Shown: piece by piece, positions 48,289 to 55,019 of the stretch | Layout of the letters: each line of letters opens with the position of its first letter | Numbering within the stretch: the first letter of the stretch is position 1 | NCBI RefSeq assembly: GCF_019795295.1 | Contig: NZ_JAIMCG010000021.1 | Location: 1-64,000 of the forward strand | Direction: 5' to 3' | Length of the DNA stretch: 64,000 nt | From: Cupriavidus sp. AU9028 | Lineage (GTDB): Bacteria > Pseudomonadota > Gammaproteobacteria > Burkholderiales > Burkholderiaceae | The notes under the pieces: generated by a model | Databases searched by the model: none | The model's input: only the letters and a program-made list of their open reading frames with translations | What the model was told of the DNA's origin: nothing | Made by a program: the position numbers and the translations under genes

Positions 48289-49230
48289 ATGCAGCACATC
48301 ACCGACGAGATGGTCGACCGCCACGTCAGCGCCGAAGACGCGCAGCGCGTCATGCTCGACGCTTTTCGCAGCTTCGGCAGCGGTCGGGCGGCCATGCAGG
48401 AGCGCATCCGCACCGAGGCGGGCGGGGTCAAGCTCTCCACGCTGGCCGCCGTCATTCCCGAGCAGCAGGTCGCTGGCGCCAAGGTGTACACCACCATCAA
48501 TGGCCAGTTCTCCTTCGTGATCCTGATCTTCTCGACCGTGGACGGACGCCCGCTGGCCTCGCTCGACGCTGGCGCCATCACACGGCTGCGGACCGCCGCA
48601 TGCACCGTGATGGCGGCCCGGCATCTGGCACGGAGCGACTCCGGCACGCTCGCGCTGTTCGGTGCGGGAACGCAGGGGTTTGCGCACGCCCGCCAGCTGG
48701 GCAGGGCGCTGCCGCTGCGCCGCATCCTCGTCTGCGACCCCTATGCACCGGAAGGGCTGGCGGCGCGCCTTGGCGCGGAATGCAACGTGGACGTGCAGAT
48801 GGTCGAACCGTCCGCCGCCAACGAGGCAGTCGGCCAGGCCGATATCGTCGTGACCGCCTCGCGCTCCACCACGCCCCTGTTCCAGGGCAGTGCGCTGCGG
48901 CCTGGCGCCTTTGTCGCTGCGATCGGTTCCAGCCTGCCGCATACCCGCGAGCTGGACGATACCGCTCTGGCGCGCGCGGCCACGGTGGTCGTCGAATGGC
49001 GGCCGCAGAGCATGCGGGAAGCGGGCGACATCGTGCTGGCCGCCGAGGGCGTGCTGCCCGACACGAAGATCGTGGAACTGGCGGATGTGGTGCTGGAGCG
49101 CGTCCAGCCCCGGCGGCAACCCGAAGACATCGTGATCTACAAGTCGGTGGGCGTCGGGCTGGAAGACGTCGCCCTGGCCGGCTTCGCCTGGAGCCGGATC
49201 TCCCAGTCCGCCCACTCGCCCGCAACCTGA
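48289..49230 (+). CDS. Ornithine cyclodeaminase/mu-crystallin family enzyme
   Basis: This 313-residue NAD(P)-binding enzyme of the OCD/CRYM family has the substrate-side motif VAGAKVYTTINGQFSFVI and the dimer motif GRPLASLDAGAITRLRTAA. The Rossmann loop is LFGAGTQGFAHARQL, followed by DIVVTASRSTTPLF. Members deaminate ornithine to proline, reduce cyclic imines such as pyrroline-2-carboxylate, or dehydrogenate amino acids; sequence alone does not choose. In this setting a reductase or dehydrogenase for an imine or amino-acid intermediate is likely. No strong ribosome site is seen beyond ACGGAG. Confidence 0.88.
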   Translation: MQHITDEMVDRHVSAEDAQRVMLDAFRSFGSGRAAMQERIRTEAGGVKLSTLAAVIPEQQVAGAKVYTTINGQFSFVILIFSTVDGRPLASLDAGAITRLRTAACTVMAARHLARSDSGTLALFGAGTQGFAHARQLGRALPLRRILVCDPYAPEGLAARLGAECNVDVQMVEPSAANEAVGQADIVVTASRSTTPLFQGSALRPGAFVAAIGSSLPHTRELDDTALARAATVVVEWRPQSMREAGDIVLAAEGVLPDTKIVELADVVLERVQPRRQPEDIVIYKSVGVGLEDVALAGFAWSRISQSAHSPAT

Positions 49231-49236
49231 CGCCTT

Positions 49237-49277
49237 GCGCCCCTCTCCCGCGTGCGGGGGAGGGCCCGGGGGGGAGG
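49237..49277. repeat. REP-like palindrome, diverged
   Basis: GCGCCCCTCTCCCGCGTGCGG then GGGAGGGCCCGGGGGGG. This is a diverged unit of the repeat family, after the cyclodeaminase-family gene and 60 bases before promoter B. Confidence 0.7.
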
Positions 49278-49338
49278 AAGTTCTGCGCCAGAAACACCGA
49301 CAAGGCTCGAGGCGCTCCAAAAAAACCAGACAAAGCCC

Positions 49339-49373
49339 TTGTCCACCGACGCTTAATGTATATAGTATACAAA
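49339..49373 (+). promoter_or_regulatory. Promoter B with perfect palindromic operator (diiron-protein operon)
   Basis: TTGTCC (49339-49344), 16 bases, then TATAGT (49361-49366). The operator TGTATA-TAG-TATACA (49357-49371) is a perfect 6-base inverted repeat over the -10. It is the best palindrome of the six sites and therefore the likely highest-affinity one. Confidence 0.7.
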
Positions 49374-49457
49374 CAACGGCAGCCGACCGATTACCGCTTC
49401 CGCCGCGACCGGCACCGACGTCCCGCACCACCGACAACGACCAAAAGGAGCCCCCAA

Positions 49458-50189
49458 ATGGCCGAACTGATGAACCGTGAAGCATTCCGCGCCGCCCTCG
49501 AAGAGGCGATCAAAGGCAAGAGCGCCAACAAGGCCCCGTTCAGCGTGGCCTGGGCCAGCGGCAAGCTGTCGCGCGCCCACCTCGCCCGCTGGGCCGAGAA
49601 CCACTATCACTACGTGGGTCCGTTCGCCGACTACCTTGCCTATATCTACGCCCGCACGCCCGACCGGTATACCGAGGCCAAGGACTTCCTGCTGGCGAAC
49701 ATGTATGAAGAGGAAATCGGCGGCGACCGCCATACCGATCTGCTGATCCGCTTCGCGGAAGCGTGCGGCACGACGCGCGAGCGCGTGATCGATCCGGACA
49801 ACATGTCGCCGACCACCCGAGGCCTGCAGGCCTGGTGCTACTCGGTGGCGATGCGCGAGGACCCGATCGTCGCCGTGGCGGGACTGGTGGTGGGCCTCGA
49901 ATCGCAGGTGCCTTCGATCTACCGCAAGCAGACGCCGACGCTGCGCGACAAGTACGGATTCACCGACGAGGAAGTCGAATTCTTCGACCTGCATATCGTC
50001 TCCGACGAAATCCACGGCGAGCGCGGCTACCAGATCGTGCTCGAGCATGCCAACACGCCGGAGCTGCAGCAGCGCTGCCTGAAGATCTGCGAGATCGGCG
50101 CGCAGATGCGGCTGCTGTACACCACCGCGCTCTACTACGACTACGTGGAGAAGGAGCTGCCGCTGCCCGAGCTGGAAATGGCCGCCTGA
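49458..50189 (+). CDS. Haem-oxygenase-like diiron protein (CADD/PqqC fold)
   Basis: This 243-residue all-helical protein has the PqqC/TenA/CADD fold, but it keeps a full metal-ligand set at HDO spacing: E85 and H92 (MYEEEIGGDRH), E148 (VGLESQ), and H179-D183-H186 (LHIVSDEIH). This matches the E-H-E-H-D-H arrangement of CADD and related haem-oxygenase-like diiron oxidases, so I call it a dinuclear Fe (or Fe/Mn) oxygenase rather than cofactorless PqqC or thiaminase TenA. Known relatives cleave or desaturate amino acids and fatty acids, or make aminobenzoate from themselves. AAGGAG lies eight bases before the ATG, and promoter B is directly upstream. Two ferredoxins and a flavin reductase in the cluster could supply the electrons. 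Confidence 0.85.
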   Translation: MAELMNREAFRAALEEAIKGKSANKAPFSVAWASGKLSRAHLARWAENHYHYVGPFADYLAYIYARTPDRYTEAKDFLLANMYEEEIGGDRHTDLLIRFAEACGTTRERVIDPDNMSPTTRGLQAWCYSVAMREDPIVAVAGLVVGLESQVPSIYRKQTPTLRDKYGFTDEEVEFFDLHIVSDEIHGERGYQIVLEHANTPELQQRCLKICEIGAQMRLLYTTALYYDYVEKELPLPELEMAA

Positions 50190-50318
50190 CGCCATCCCCG
50201 CGCGCCGTGCCGGGCCGCCGCCCCCTGCGGGCGAGCTGGCCCGCCTGGCACGGCCCGACGCTTCGCCACCTTCCCTGAGCTCCGCCGCCACCGCGCCGGC
50301 GGGCCACAGGCCCAGCCC

Positions 50319-50348
50319 CCGCACCGCATGGACCCGCACCGCATGGAC
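50319..50348 (+). repeat. 15-base tandem duplication across a start codon
   Basis: CCGCACCGCATGGAC occurs twice in tandem (50319-50333 and 50334-50348), giving two in-frame ATGs (50328 and 50343) for the aldehyde dehydrogenase. Neither has a good ribosome site. Confidence 0.9.
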
Positions 50349-51788
50349 GCGTATCTGAACCATATCGACGGCGAATGGACGGCCTGCCAGTCCGGCCGCA
50401 CCTTCGACAACCGCAACCCCGCGGATACCGACGATCTCGTCGGCCGCTTCCAGGCATCGTCCGCCGTGGATGCCGAGGCCGCTGTCGCGGCCGCTGCTGC
50501 GGCGTTTCCCGGCTGGCGCGCGCTGCCGATCGGCAAACGCGCCGCCATCCTCAATCGTGCGGCAGACCACCTCGAAGCCGAGGCCGGCCGCATCGCCGAG
50601 GAATTGACCCGCGAAGAGGGCAAGTCGCTGGCACTGGCCCGCGACGAAGTGCTGCGCTCCGCGCAGACGCTGCGCTTCTATGCCGTGGAAGGGCAGACCT
50701 TCGGCGGCGAGACCTATCCGAACGACGACGGCGACATGCTGGTCTATTCCCAGCGCGAGCCGCTGGGCGTGGTCACCGTGATCTCGCCGTGGAATTTCCC
50801 CATCTCGATCCCGGCGCGCAAGATCGCGCCGGCGCTGATCACCGGCAATACGGTCGTCTTCAAGCCGTCGTCGGACGCGCCGCTTGCCGGCTACCGGCTG
50901 GCCGAGGCGCTGATCCAGGCCGGCCTGCCCAAGGGCGTGCTGAACTTCATCACCGGCAGTGCGGCCGACGTGGGCCCCGCGATCACGGAGCACAGCGCCG
51001 TGCGCGCAATCTCGTTTACCGGCTCCACTCGTGCCGGCGAGCAGATCCACCGGGCCGTGCCGCTGACCACGCGTACGCAAATGGAGCTGGGCGGCAAGAA
51101 CCCGCTGATCGTGATGGAAGACGCCGACCTGGACCAGGCGGTCGAGCTGGTGGTCAAGGGCGGCTTCTCCCTGAGCGGGCAGGCCTGCACCGGCACCAGC
51201 CGCGTGCTGGTCGCGCAGGCGGTCAAGGACGACTTCACCGCGCGGCTGCTGGCGCGCGTGGGCAAGCTGAAGATCGGCAGCGGCATGACCGCGGGCATGG
51301 ACCTGGGGCCGCTGGCCACGCGCAAGCAGCTGGAGACGGTGCTCGGCTATATCGAGATCGGCAGGCAGGAGGCGACGCTGCTGTGCGGCGGCGAGCGCTT
51401 GACCGGTGACGGCTTCGATCGCGGCTTCTATGTCTCGCCCGCCGTCTTTACCGATGTCACGCAGGACATGCGCATCGCCCGCGAGGAGATTTTCGGCCCG
51501 GTGATCGCGATCATTGCCTTTACCGACTACGCCGACGCCATCGCCAAGGCCAACGACACCGAATACGGGCTGTCGGCGGCGATCGTCACGCGCAACCCGC
51601 GCTACATGCACCGCTTCGCCAGCGATATCGAAGCGGGCACGGTGAAGATCAACCGCACCACCACCGGCAATCTGGTCAACGCGCCGTTCGGCGGCCTGAA
51701 GCGGTCCAGCACCTCCACCTTCCGCGAATCCGGCCGTACCGGGCTGGAGTTCTACACGCAGATCAAGACCATCTACCGCGGCCTCTGA
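50328..51788 (+). CDS. Aldehyde dehydrogenase (KGSA dehydrogenase-like)
   Basis: This 486-residue NAD(P)-dependent aldehyde dehydrogenase has SPWNFPISIPARKIAPAL, the glycine loop FTGSTRAGEQ, the general base E253 in MELGGKNP and nucleophile C287 in SGQACTGTSR. The C-terminal motif NRTTTGNLVNAPFGGLKRSS resembles alpha-ketoglutaric semialdehyde and related semialdehyde dehydrogenases. It would oxidise an aldehyde made upstream by the diiron protein or the amine-processing step. The start is ambiguous because a 15-base duplication supplies two ATGs; 50328 is listed and 50343 (481 residues) is equally possible. The gap from the diiron gene is 138 bases. Confidence 0.9.
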   Translation: MDPHRMDAYLNHIDGEWTACQSGRTFDNRNPADTDDLVGRFQASSAVDAEAAVAAAAAAFPGWRALPIGKRAAILNRAADHLEAEAGRIAEELTREEGKSLALARDEVLRSAQTLRFYAVEGQTFGGETYPNDDGDMLVYSQREPLGVVTVISPWNFPISIPARKIAPALITGNTVVFKPSSDAPLAGYRLAEALIQAGLPKGVLNFITGSAADVGPAITEHSAVRAISFTGSTRAGEQIHRAVPLTTRTQMELGGKNPLIVMEDADLDQAVELVVKGGFSLSGQACTGTSRVLVAQAVKDDFTARLLARVGKLKIGSGMTAGMDLGPLATRKQLETVLGYIEIGRQEATLLCGGERLTGDGFDRGFYVSPAVFTDVTQDMRIAREEIFGPVIAIIAFTDYADAIAKANDTEYGLSAAIVTRNPRYMHRFASDIEAGTVKINRTTTGNLVNAPFGGLKRSSTSTFRESGRTGLEFYTQIKTIYRGL

Positions 51789-51846
51789 TGCCCCATGTCG
51801 ATGGGGCCAGCGGCGACGCGGCAAACCACATACCGGAGATGACCCG

Positions 51847-52326
51847 ATGAAGAAATCCATCAAGCTCGAACTGCGCGAAGCGCGTCATATGGTCGCCGCG
51901 GCGATCGCCAAGTCCGAGGAAATCGGCGTGCTCGAATCGATCTGCGTGGTCGACGATGGCGGCTATCCGCTGGTGCTCGAACGGATGGACGGCGCCCGCA
52001 TCACCGGCCCGCAGATCGCCTGGAACAAGGCCTTCACCGCGGCGGGCCACAAGCGCTCGACGCATCTGTTCAATACCGTGCCGAACGGTCCGGCCTTGCC
52101 GGGCAACGAAGCCTTCGGCATCCAGTGGAGCTTCGAGGGCAAGTTTGCCGCCTTCGTCGGCGGCTTCCCGATCGTCGTCAACGACGAAGTGATCGGCGGC
52201 ATTGGCCTGAGCGGCGGCAACGGCGAGCAGGACACCCAGGCCGGCCTGGCGGCGCTGCAGGCGCTGAAGGAACTGCTGGAGCCGCAGGACCTGAAGGTGC
52301 TGGCCGAGGCCGACATCAAGCGCTGA
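51847..52326 (+). CDS. GlcG/HbpS family protein
   Basis: This 159-residue protein of the haem-binding GlcG/HbpS (PduO C-terminal-like) family has SICVVDDGGYPLVLERMDGARITGPQIAWNKAFTAA (in pieces), FNTVPNGPALPGNEAFGIQ and GGFPIVVNDEVIGGIGLSGGNGEQD. Family members bind haem or cobalamin-type ligands or are of unknown use, and are often found inside catabolic operons such as glycolate and aromatic clusters. GGAG lies eight bases before the ATG. The gap to the aldehyde dehydrogenase is 58 bases, so they are probably co-transcribed. Its role here is unknown. Confidence 0.85.
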   Translation: MKKSIKLELREARHMVAAAIAKSEEIGVLESICVVDDGGYPLVLERMDGARITGPQIAWNKAFTAAGHKRSTHLFNTVPNGPALPGNEAFGIQWSFEGKFAAFVGGFPIVVNDEVIGGIGLSGGNGEQDTQAGLAALQALKELLEPQDLKVLAEADIKR

Positions 52327-52355
52327 GCGCTATCCGCACTGCCTGGGAAACTGCC

Positions 52356-53366
52356 ATGTCCTTTCGCATCGAAATCGCCGAAACGCGCCAGGCCTTCTTC
52401 GTCGAGCGTGGCGAAACCCTGCTCGACGCCGCGTTGCGCGCCGGCGTGCGGCTGCCGCACGAGTGCCAGCTGGGTGGTTGCGGCACCTGCCGCGTCCGCG
52501 TGCTGGAGGGCGCGGTGCGCTATGACGAAGCGCCGATGGGGCTTGCCCCCGAGGAGGCGCAGGCCGGTTACGCGCTGGCCTGTCAGGCGCGCCCCGAGGC
52601 CGATCTGCTGTTGAGCACCGCCCGCGAGGACGAGCTGTGCGCGGACCCGGTCCGTCACGGCGCGGTGCTGCGCGAGATTCGCCCGCTGTCGGACAGTGTC
52701 CTTTACCTGCAGCTGGAGGTCGAGGGCGCGGACGACGAGCTGGTGATGCTGAACTATCGGCCCGGCCAGTACCTGAAGCTGGTCACCCCGGACGGCGTCG
52801 CGCGCAGCTTCTCGATGGCGTCGGTGCCAACTGGCGGCCTGATCGACCTGCACGTGCGGCGTATTCCCGGTGGCGCGTTCACCGACCGCGTGCTGCCATC
52901 CTTGCAGGCCGGCGCCCGGCTCGAGGTCGATCTGCCGCATGGCGCCTTCTTCTACCGCGCGCGCGACTACCGGCCCCTGCTGATGGTCGCGACCGGCACG
53001 GGGCTGGCGCCGATCAAGGCCATCCTCGAATCGCTGATGGACGATCCGGACTGCCCGCCGGTGTCGCTGTACTGGGGCAACCGGCAGCGGCAGGACCTGT
53101 ATCTGCACGAGCAGATCGCGGCTTGGGGCGAGCGGCTCTACGACTTCCAGTACGTCCCCGTGCTGTCGCGCGGCGGCCCCGACTGGAAGGGGCGGCACGG
53201 CTATGTGCACCACGCCGCCATCGAGGATCTGGGCGATCTGTCCGAGCACGCGATCTACCTGTGCGGCTCGCCCGATATGGTGCGCGACGCGAAGCAGTCC
53301 TTCGTGGAGCGCGGCGCCAGCATCGACCATATCTACGCCGACAGCTTCACGTTCCAGCGCGGCTGA
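52356..53366 (+). CDS. 2Fe-2S flavin NAD(P)H oxidoreductase
   Basis: This 336-residue reductase has an N-terminal plant-type 2Fe-2S domain (C37, C42, C45, C76: ECQLGGCGTC, then ALACQ). An FAD domain follows with RSFSMAS, then an NAD domain with VATGTGLAPIKAI and the end YLCGSPDMV. This is the architecture of oxygenase reductases such as BenC and of AscD-type reductases. It moves electrons from NAD(P)H through FAD to 2Fe-2S and on to an oxygenase. I infer that it feeds the diiron protein, directly or via the two ferredoxins. It lies 29 bases after the GlcG gene. Confidence 0.92.
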   Translation: MSFRIEIAETRQAFFVERGETLLDAALRAGVRLPHECQLGGCGTCRVRVLEGAVRYDEAPMGLAPEEAQAGYALACQARPEADLLLSTAREDELCADPVRHGAVLREIRPLSDSVLYLQLEVEGADDELVMLNYRPGQYLKLVTPDGVARSFSMASVPTGGLIDLHVRRIPGGAFTDRVLPSLQAGARLEVDLPHGAFFYRARDYRPLLMVATGTGLAPIKAILESLMDDPDCPPVSLYWGNRQRQDLYLHEQIAAWGERLYDFQYVPVLSRGGPDWKGRHGYVHHAAIEDLGDLSEHAIYLCGSPDMVRDAKQSFVERGASIDHIYADSFTFQRG

Positions 53367-53411
53367 GCTGTTGGGAAAGCGCCAGTCGCGGTAGCGGCGG
53401 CAGGGGGTGCG

Positions 53412-53427
53412 TGGTATACAATAGCGC
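53412..53427 (+). promoter_or_regulatory. GTATAC operator site D (GntR gene)
   Basis: TGGTATACAATAGCGC lies about 45 bases before the regulator ATG. The minus strand reads GTATACCA with the shared core. TACAAT (53417-53422) could be the -10. It suggests self-regulation. Confidence 0.5.
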
Positions 53428-53470
53428 CACATCGCGGGGACATGACGTCCCTGCCAATTCATCCGACATC

Positions 53471-54175
53471 ATGTCCGCCCGTGCCGCTTTGACCGAATCC
53501 GAACAGGCTGTCGTCAGTCTTGGCGCCAGCCATTCGCCGTTGTTTGCGCTGGTCACCGACAAGCTGCGCGAGCGGATCCTGAAGGGCGAATACGAACCGG
53601 GCGAACGGCTGGTGGAGAACAAGCTGTCGGCCGAGCTCGGCGTGTCGCGCATTCCCGTGCGCGAGGCCCTGCGGGCACTGGCCAGCGAAGGGCTGGTGCT
53701 GATCGAACCGCGCCGGGGCGCCTCGGTCGCGCGGCTGTCTCCAGATATCGTCCGCGAGATGGTCGAGGTCCGCGCCACGCTGGAGGGGCTCAACGCCAAG
53801 CTGGCCGCGCAGCGGCGCGACCCGACGCTGGTCGCGGAACTGCAGGCCGTGCTGCACCAGGGCATGGAAGCGGCGGCACAGGGCAGGGCGGACGAACTGC
53901 TGAGCCTGAACAGCCGGTTCCACGAGGTGCTGGGCACCATTGCGGCCAACAGCGTGCTGCAGGAAATGATGCGCTCGCTGCGCGAACGCACGGCCGTGCT
54001 GTTCGGCCCGGCCAATGCGGTGCGCGCCCGCCAGAACTGGGAAGAGCACGCCCAGATCCTGCAGGCGGTCATCGCTGGCGACGCCGACCTCGCCGCCTTG
54101 CTGGCGGCCCGCCATGTCTACAGCGCCGCCAAGGCGGCCGAGCTGCCGATCCAGGAGCAGACGCAGGCTGCCTGA
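53471..54175 (+). CDS. GntR-family regulator, FCD (FadR/VanR-like) type
   Basis: This 234-residue transcription factor has a winged helix-turn-helix at residues 20-90: LRERILKGEYEPGERLVENKLSAELGVSRIPVREALRALASEGLV (in pieces), the classic GntR signature. A helical FCD effector domain (about 95-225) follows, containing VRATLEGLNAKLAA and LNSRFHEVLG, with the Asp/His residues that often bind a metal near the ligand. FCD regulators usually repress until a carboxylic-acid ligand binds. Operators with a GTATAC centre are common for this group, and six such sites occur around this cluster, including one 45 bases before this gene. Confidence 0.93.
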   Translation: MSARAALTESEQAVVSLGASHSPLFALVTDKLRERILKGEYEPGERLVENKLSAELGVSRIPVREALRALASEGLVLIEPRRGASVARLSPDIVREMVEVRATLEGLNAKLAAQRRDPTLVAELQAVLHQGMEAAAQGRADELLSLNSRFHEVLGTIAANSVLQEMMRSLRERTAVLFGPANAVRARQNWEEHAQILQAVIAGDADLAALLAARHVYSAAKAAELPIQEQTQAA

Positions 54176-54192
54176 GCCTGCGTCCCGCTGTT

Positions 54193-54304
54193 TCCCTCTC
54201 CCCCGGCCCCTCTCCCGCAAGCGGGCGAGGGGAGCAACCCATGGTTCGCAGGCCTGCCGGTTTGCTCCCCTTCCCACCAGTGGGAGAGGGCCGGGGAAGA
54301 GGGC
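54193..54304. repeat. REP-like palindrome pair (head to head)
   Basis: Unit one (54193-54238) has stem CCCGC-AA-GCGGG. Unit two (54261-54304) is inverted, with stem CCCAC-CAGT-GGGAG. It follows the GntR gene, in the gap before the small gene at 54448. Confidence 0.8.
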
Positions 54305-54408
54305 TCTCCAGCCCACGCCGCCCCGGAACCGCCCCAACATAGTGTCTCTTTTGCACAATCAACGCGCATAGCGATGCCGCACTCTGGTGCGCAATCAGGG
54401 GAAACCCG

Positions 54409-54414
54409 GTATAC
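54409..54414 (+). promoter_or_regulatory. GTATAC operator site F (small gene)
   Basis: CCCGGTATACTGTG holds the GTATAC core and reads CAGTATACCGG on the minus strand. TATACT (54410-54415) could instead be a plain -10 box for the small gene starting at 54448. It lies 34 bases upstream of that ATG. Confidence 0.4.
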
Positions 54415-54447
54415 TGTGAACTGTTGAAAATGCAATAGGGAATGACC

Positions 54448-54639
54448 ATGCAATACCCCGACTCCCACCCGTATTTCCAGTACCGGAATACGCCGGTCGG
54501 CGAGCAACTGCTGCGCCACTACGCGGCGCGCGACGCAGTCCGGCACAGCACGCCGCTGCTGCCGATCCGCCTTGCCGACATTGGCCGGTTCGTCACCAGC
54601 CTGTTTGGCCGCCGCGGTCAGGACGCTCGCACCGCCTGA
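54448..54639 (+). CDS. Small protein of unknown function
   Basis: This is a 63-residue protein (65 if the ATG at 54442 is used; AGGGA fits the second ATG better). It is basic overall, with YFQYRNTPVGEQLLRHYAARDAV and a C-terminal amphipathic part, FVTSLFGRRG. There are no cysteines and no membrane helix. Support comes from its own ribosome site, an upstream GTATAC motif and a strong terminator 84 bases after the stop. I do not recognise the family. It lies between the regulator and the amidase operon and has the same codon style as its neighbours. Confidence 0.6.
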   Translation: MQYPDSHPYFQYRNTPVGEQLLRHYAARDAVRHSTPLLPIRLADIGRFVTSLFGRRGQDARTA

Positions 54640-54722
54640 TACCGGCAAGAGCGGCGGCGCAATTGCCGCCGCGCGGTACCCAGGCGCGATGCAGTCCGCC
54701 TGCCCAGGCCGCTAGATGACGC

Positions 54723-54745
54723 AAGCCCGCCGTCCGGCGGGCTTT
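54723..54745. terminator. Rho-independent terminator
   Basis: AAGCCCGCC (54723-54731) pairs with GGCGGGCTT (54736-54744) around loop GTCC. The T side gives only TTT on the plus strand, and the A side gives a short T-run on the minus strand, so it may work in both directions. An 8-base GC hairpin (54651-54672) lies before it. Confidence 0.7.
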
Positions 54746-54894
54746 GCCATTCGGGTCCGTGTTCTACGGACTCCCTTCCTTCCCCTCCCTCGCCTCTTCT
54801 CCTGCCGGAAGCGCACCCGCGCACCGATTCAGGGAATTCCCTACGGGACTGCTTCTTGCATACCGTCCACTATCGGTAACGCCGCATAAGGCCT

Positions 54895-54928
54895 TTGCGA
54901 CCGTTATTTTTGTGCATATAGTATACCG
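54895..54928 (+). promoter_or_regulatory. Promoter C with GTATAC operator (amidase-MFS operon)
   Basis: TTGCGA (54895-54900), 16 bases, then TATAGT (54917-54922). The operator TGCATATAGTATACCG (54913-54928) overlaps the -10. Fourteen bases of it (ATATAGTATACCGA) are identical to promoter A on the other strand. It drives the amidase gene 92 bases downstream. Confidence 0.7.
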
Positions 54929-55019
54929 ATGAGACACCTGACCCTGTCTGGTTTGACCGGCGGGGAACGTGCAGCGCCTGCCGCCGCTGCGTAGACAACA
55001 ACAAGAACAAGGAGCCGAC

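Noticed and set aside
49458-50189. Calling the diiron protein PqqC or thiaminase II (TenA)
   Set aside because: PqqC lacks the metal site and TenA uses a catalytic Cys/Glu pair. Six metal ligands at CADD-type spacing fit better, and no pqq or thiamin genes are near.
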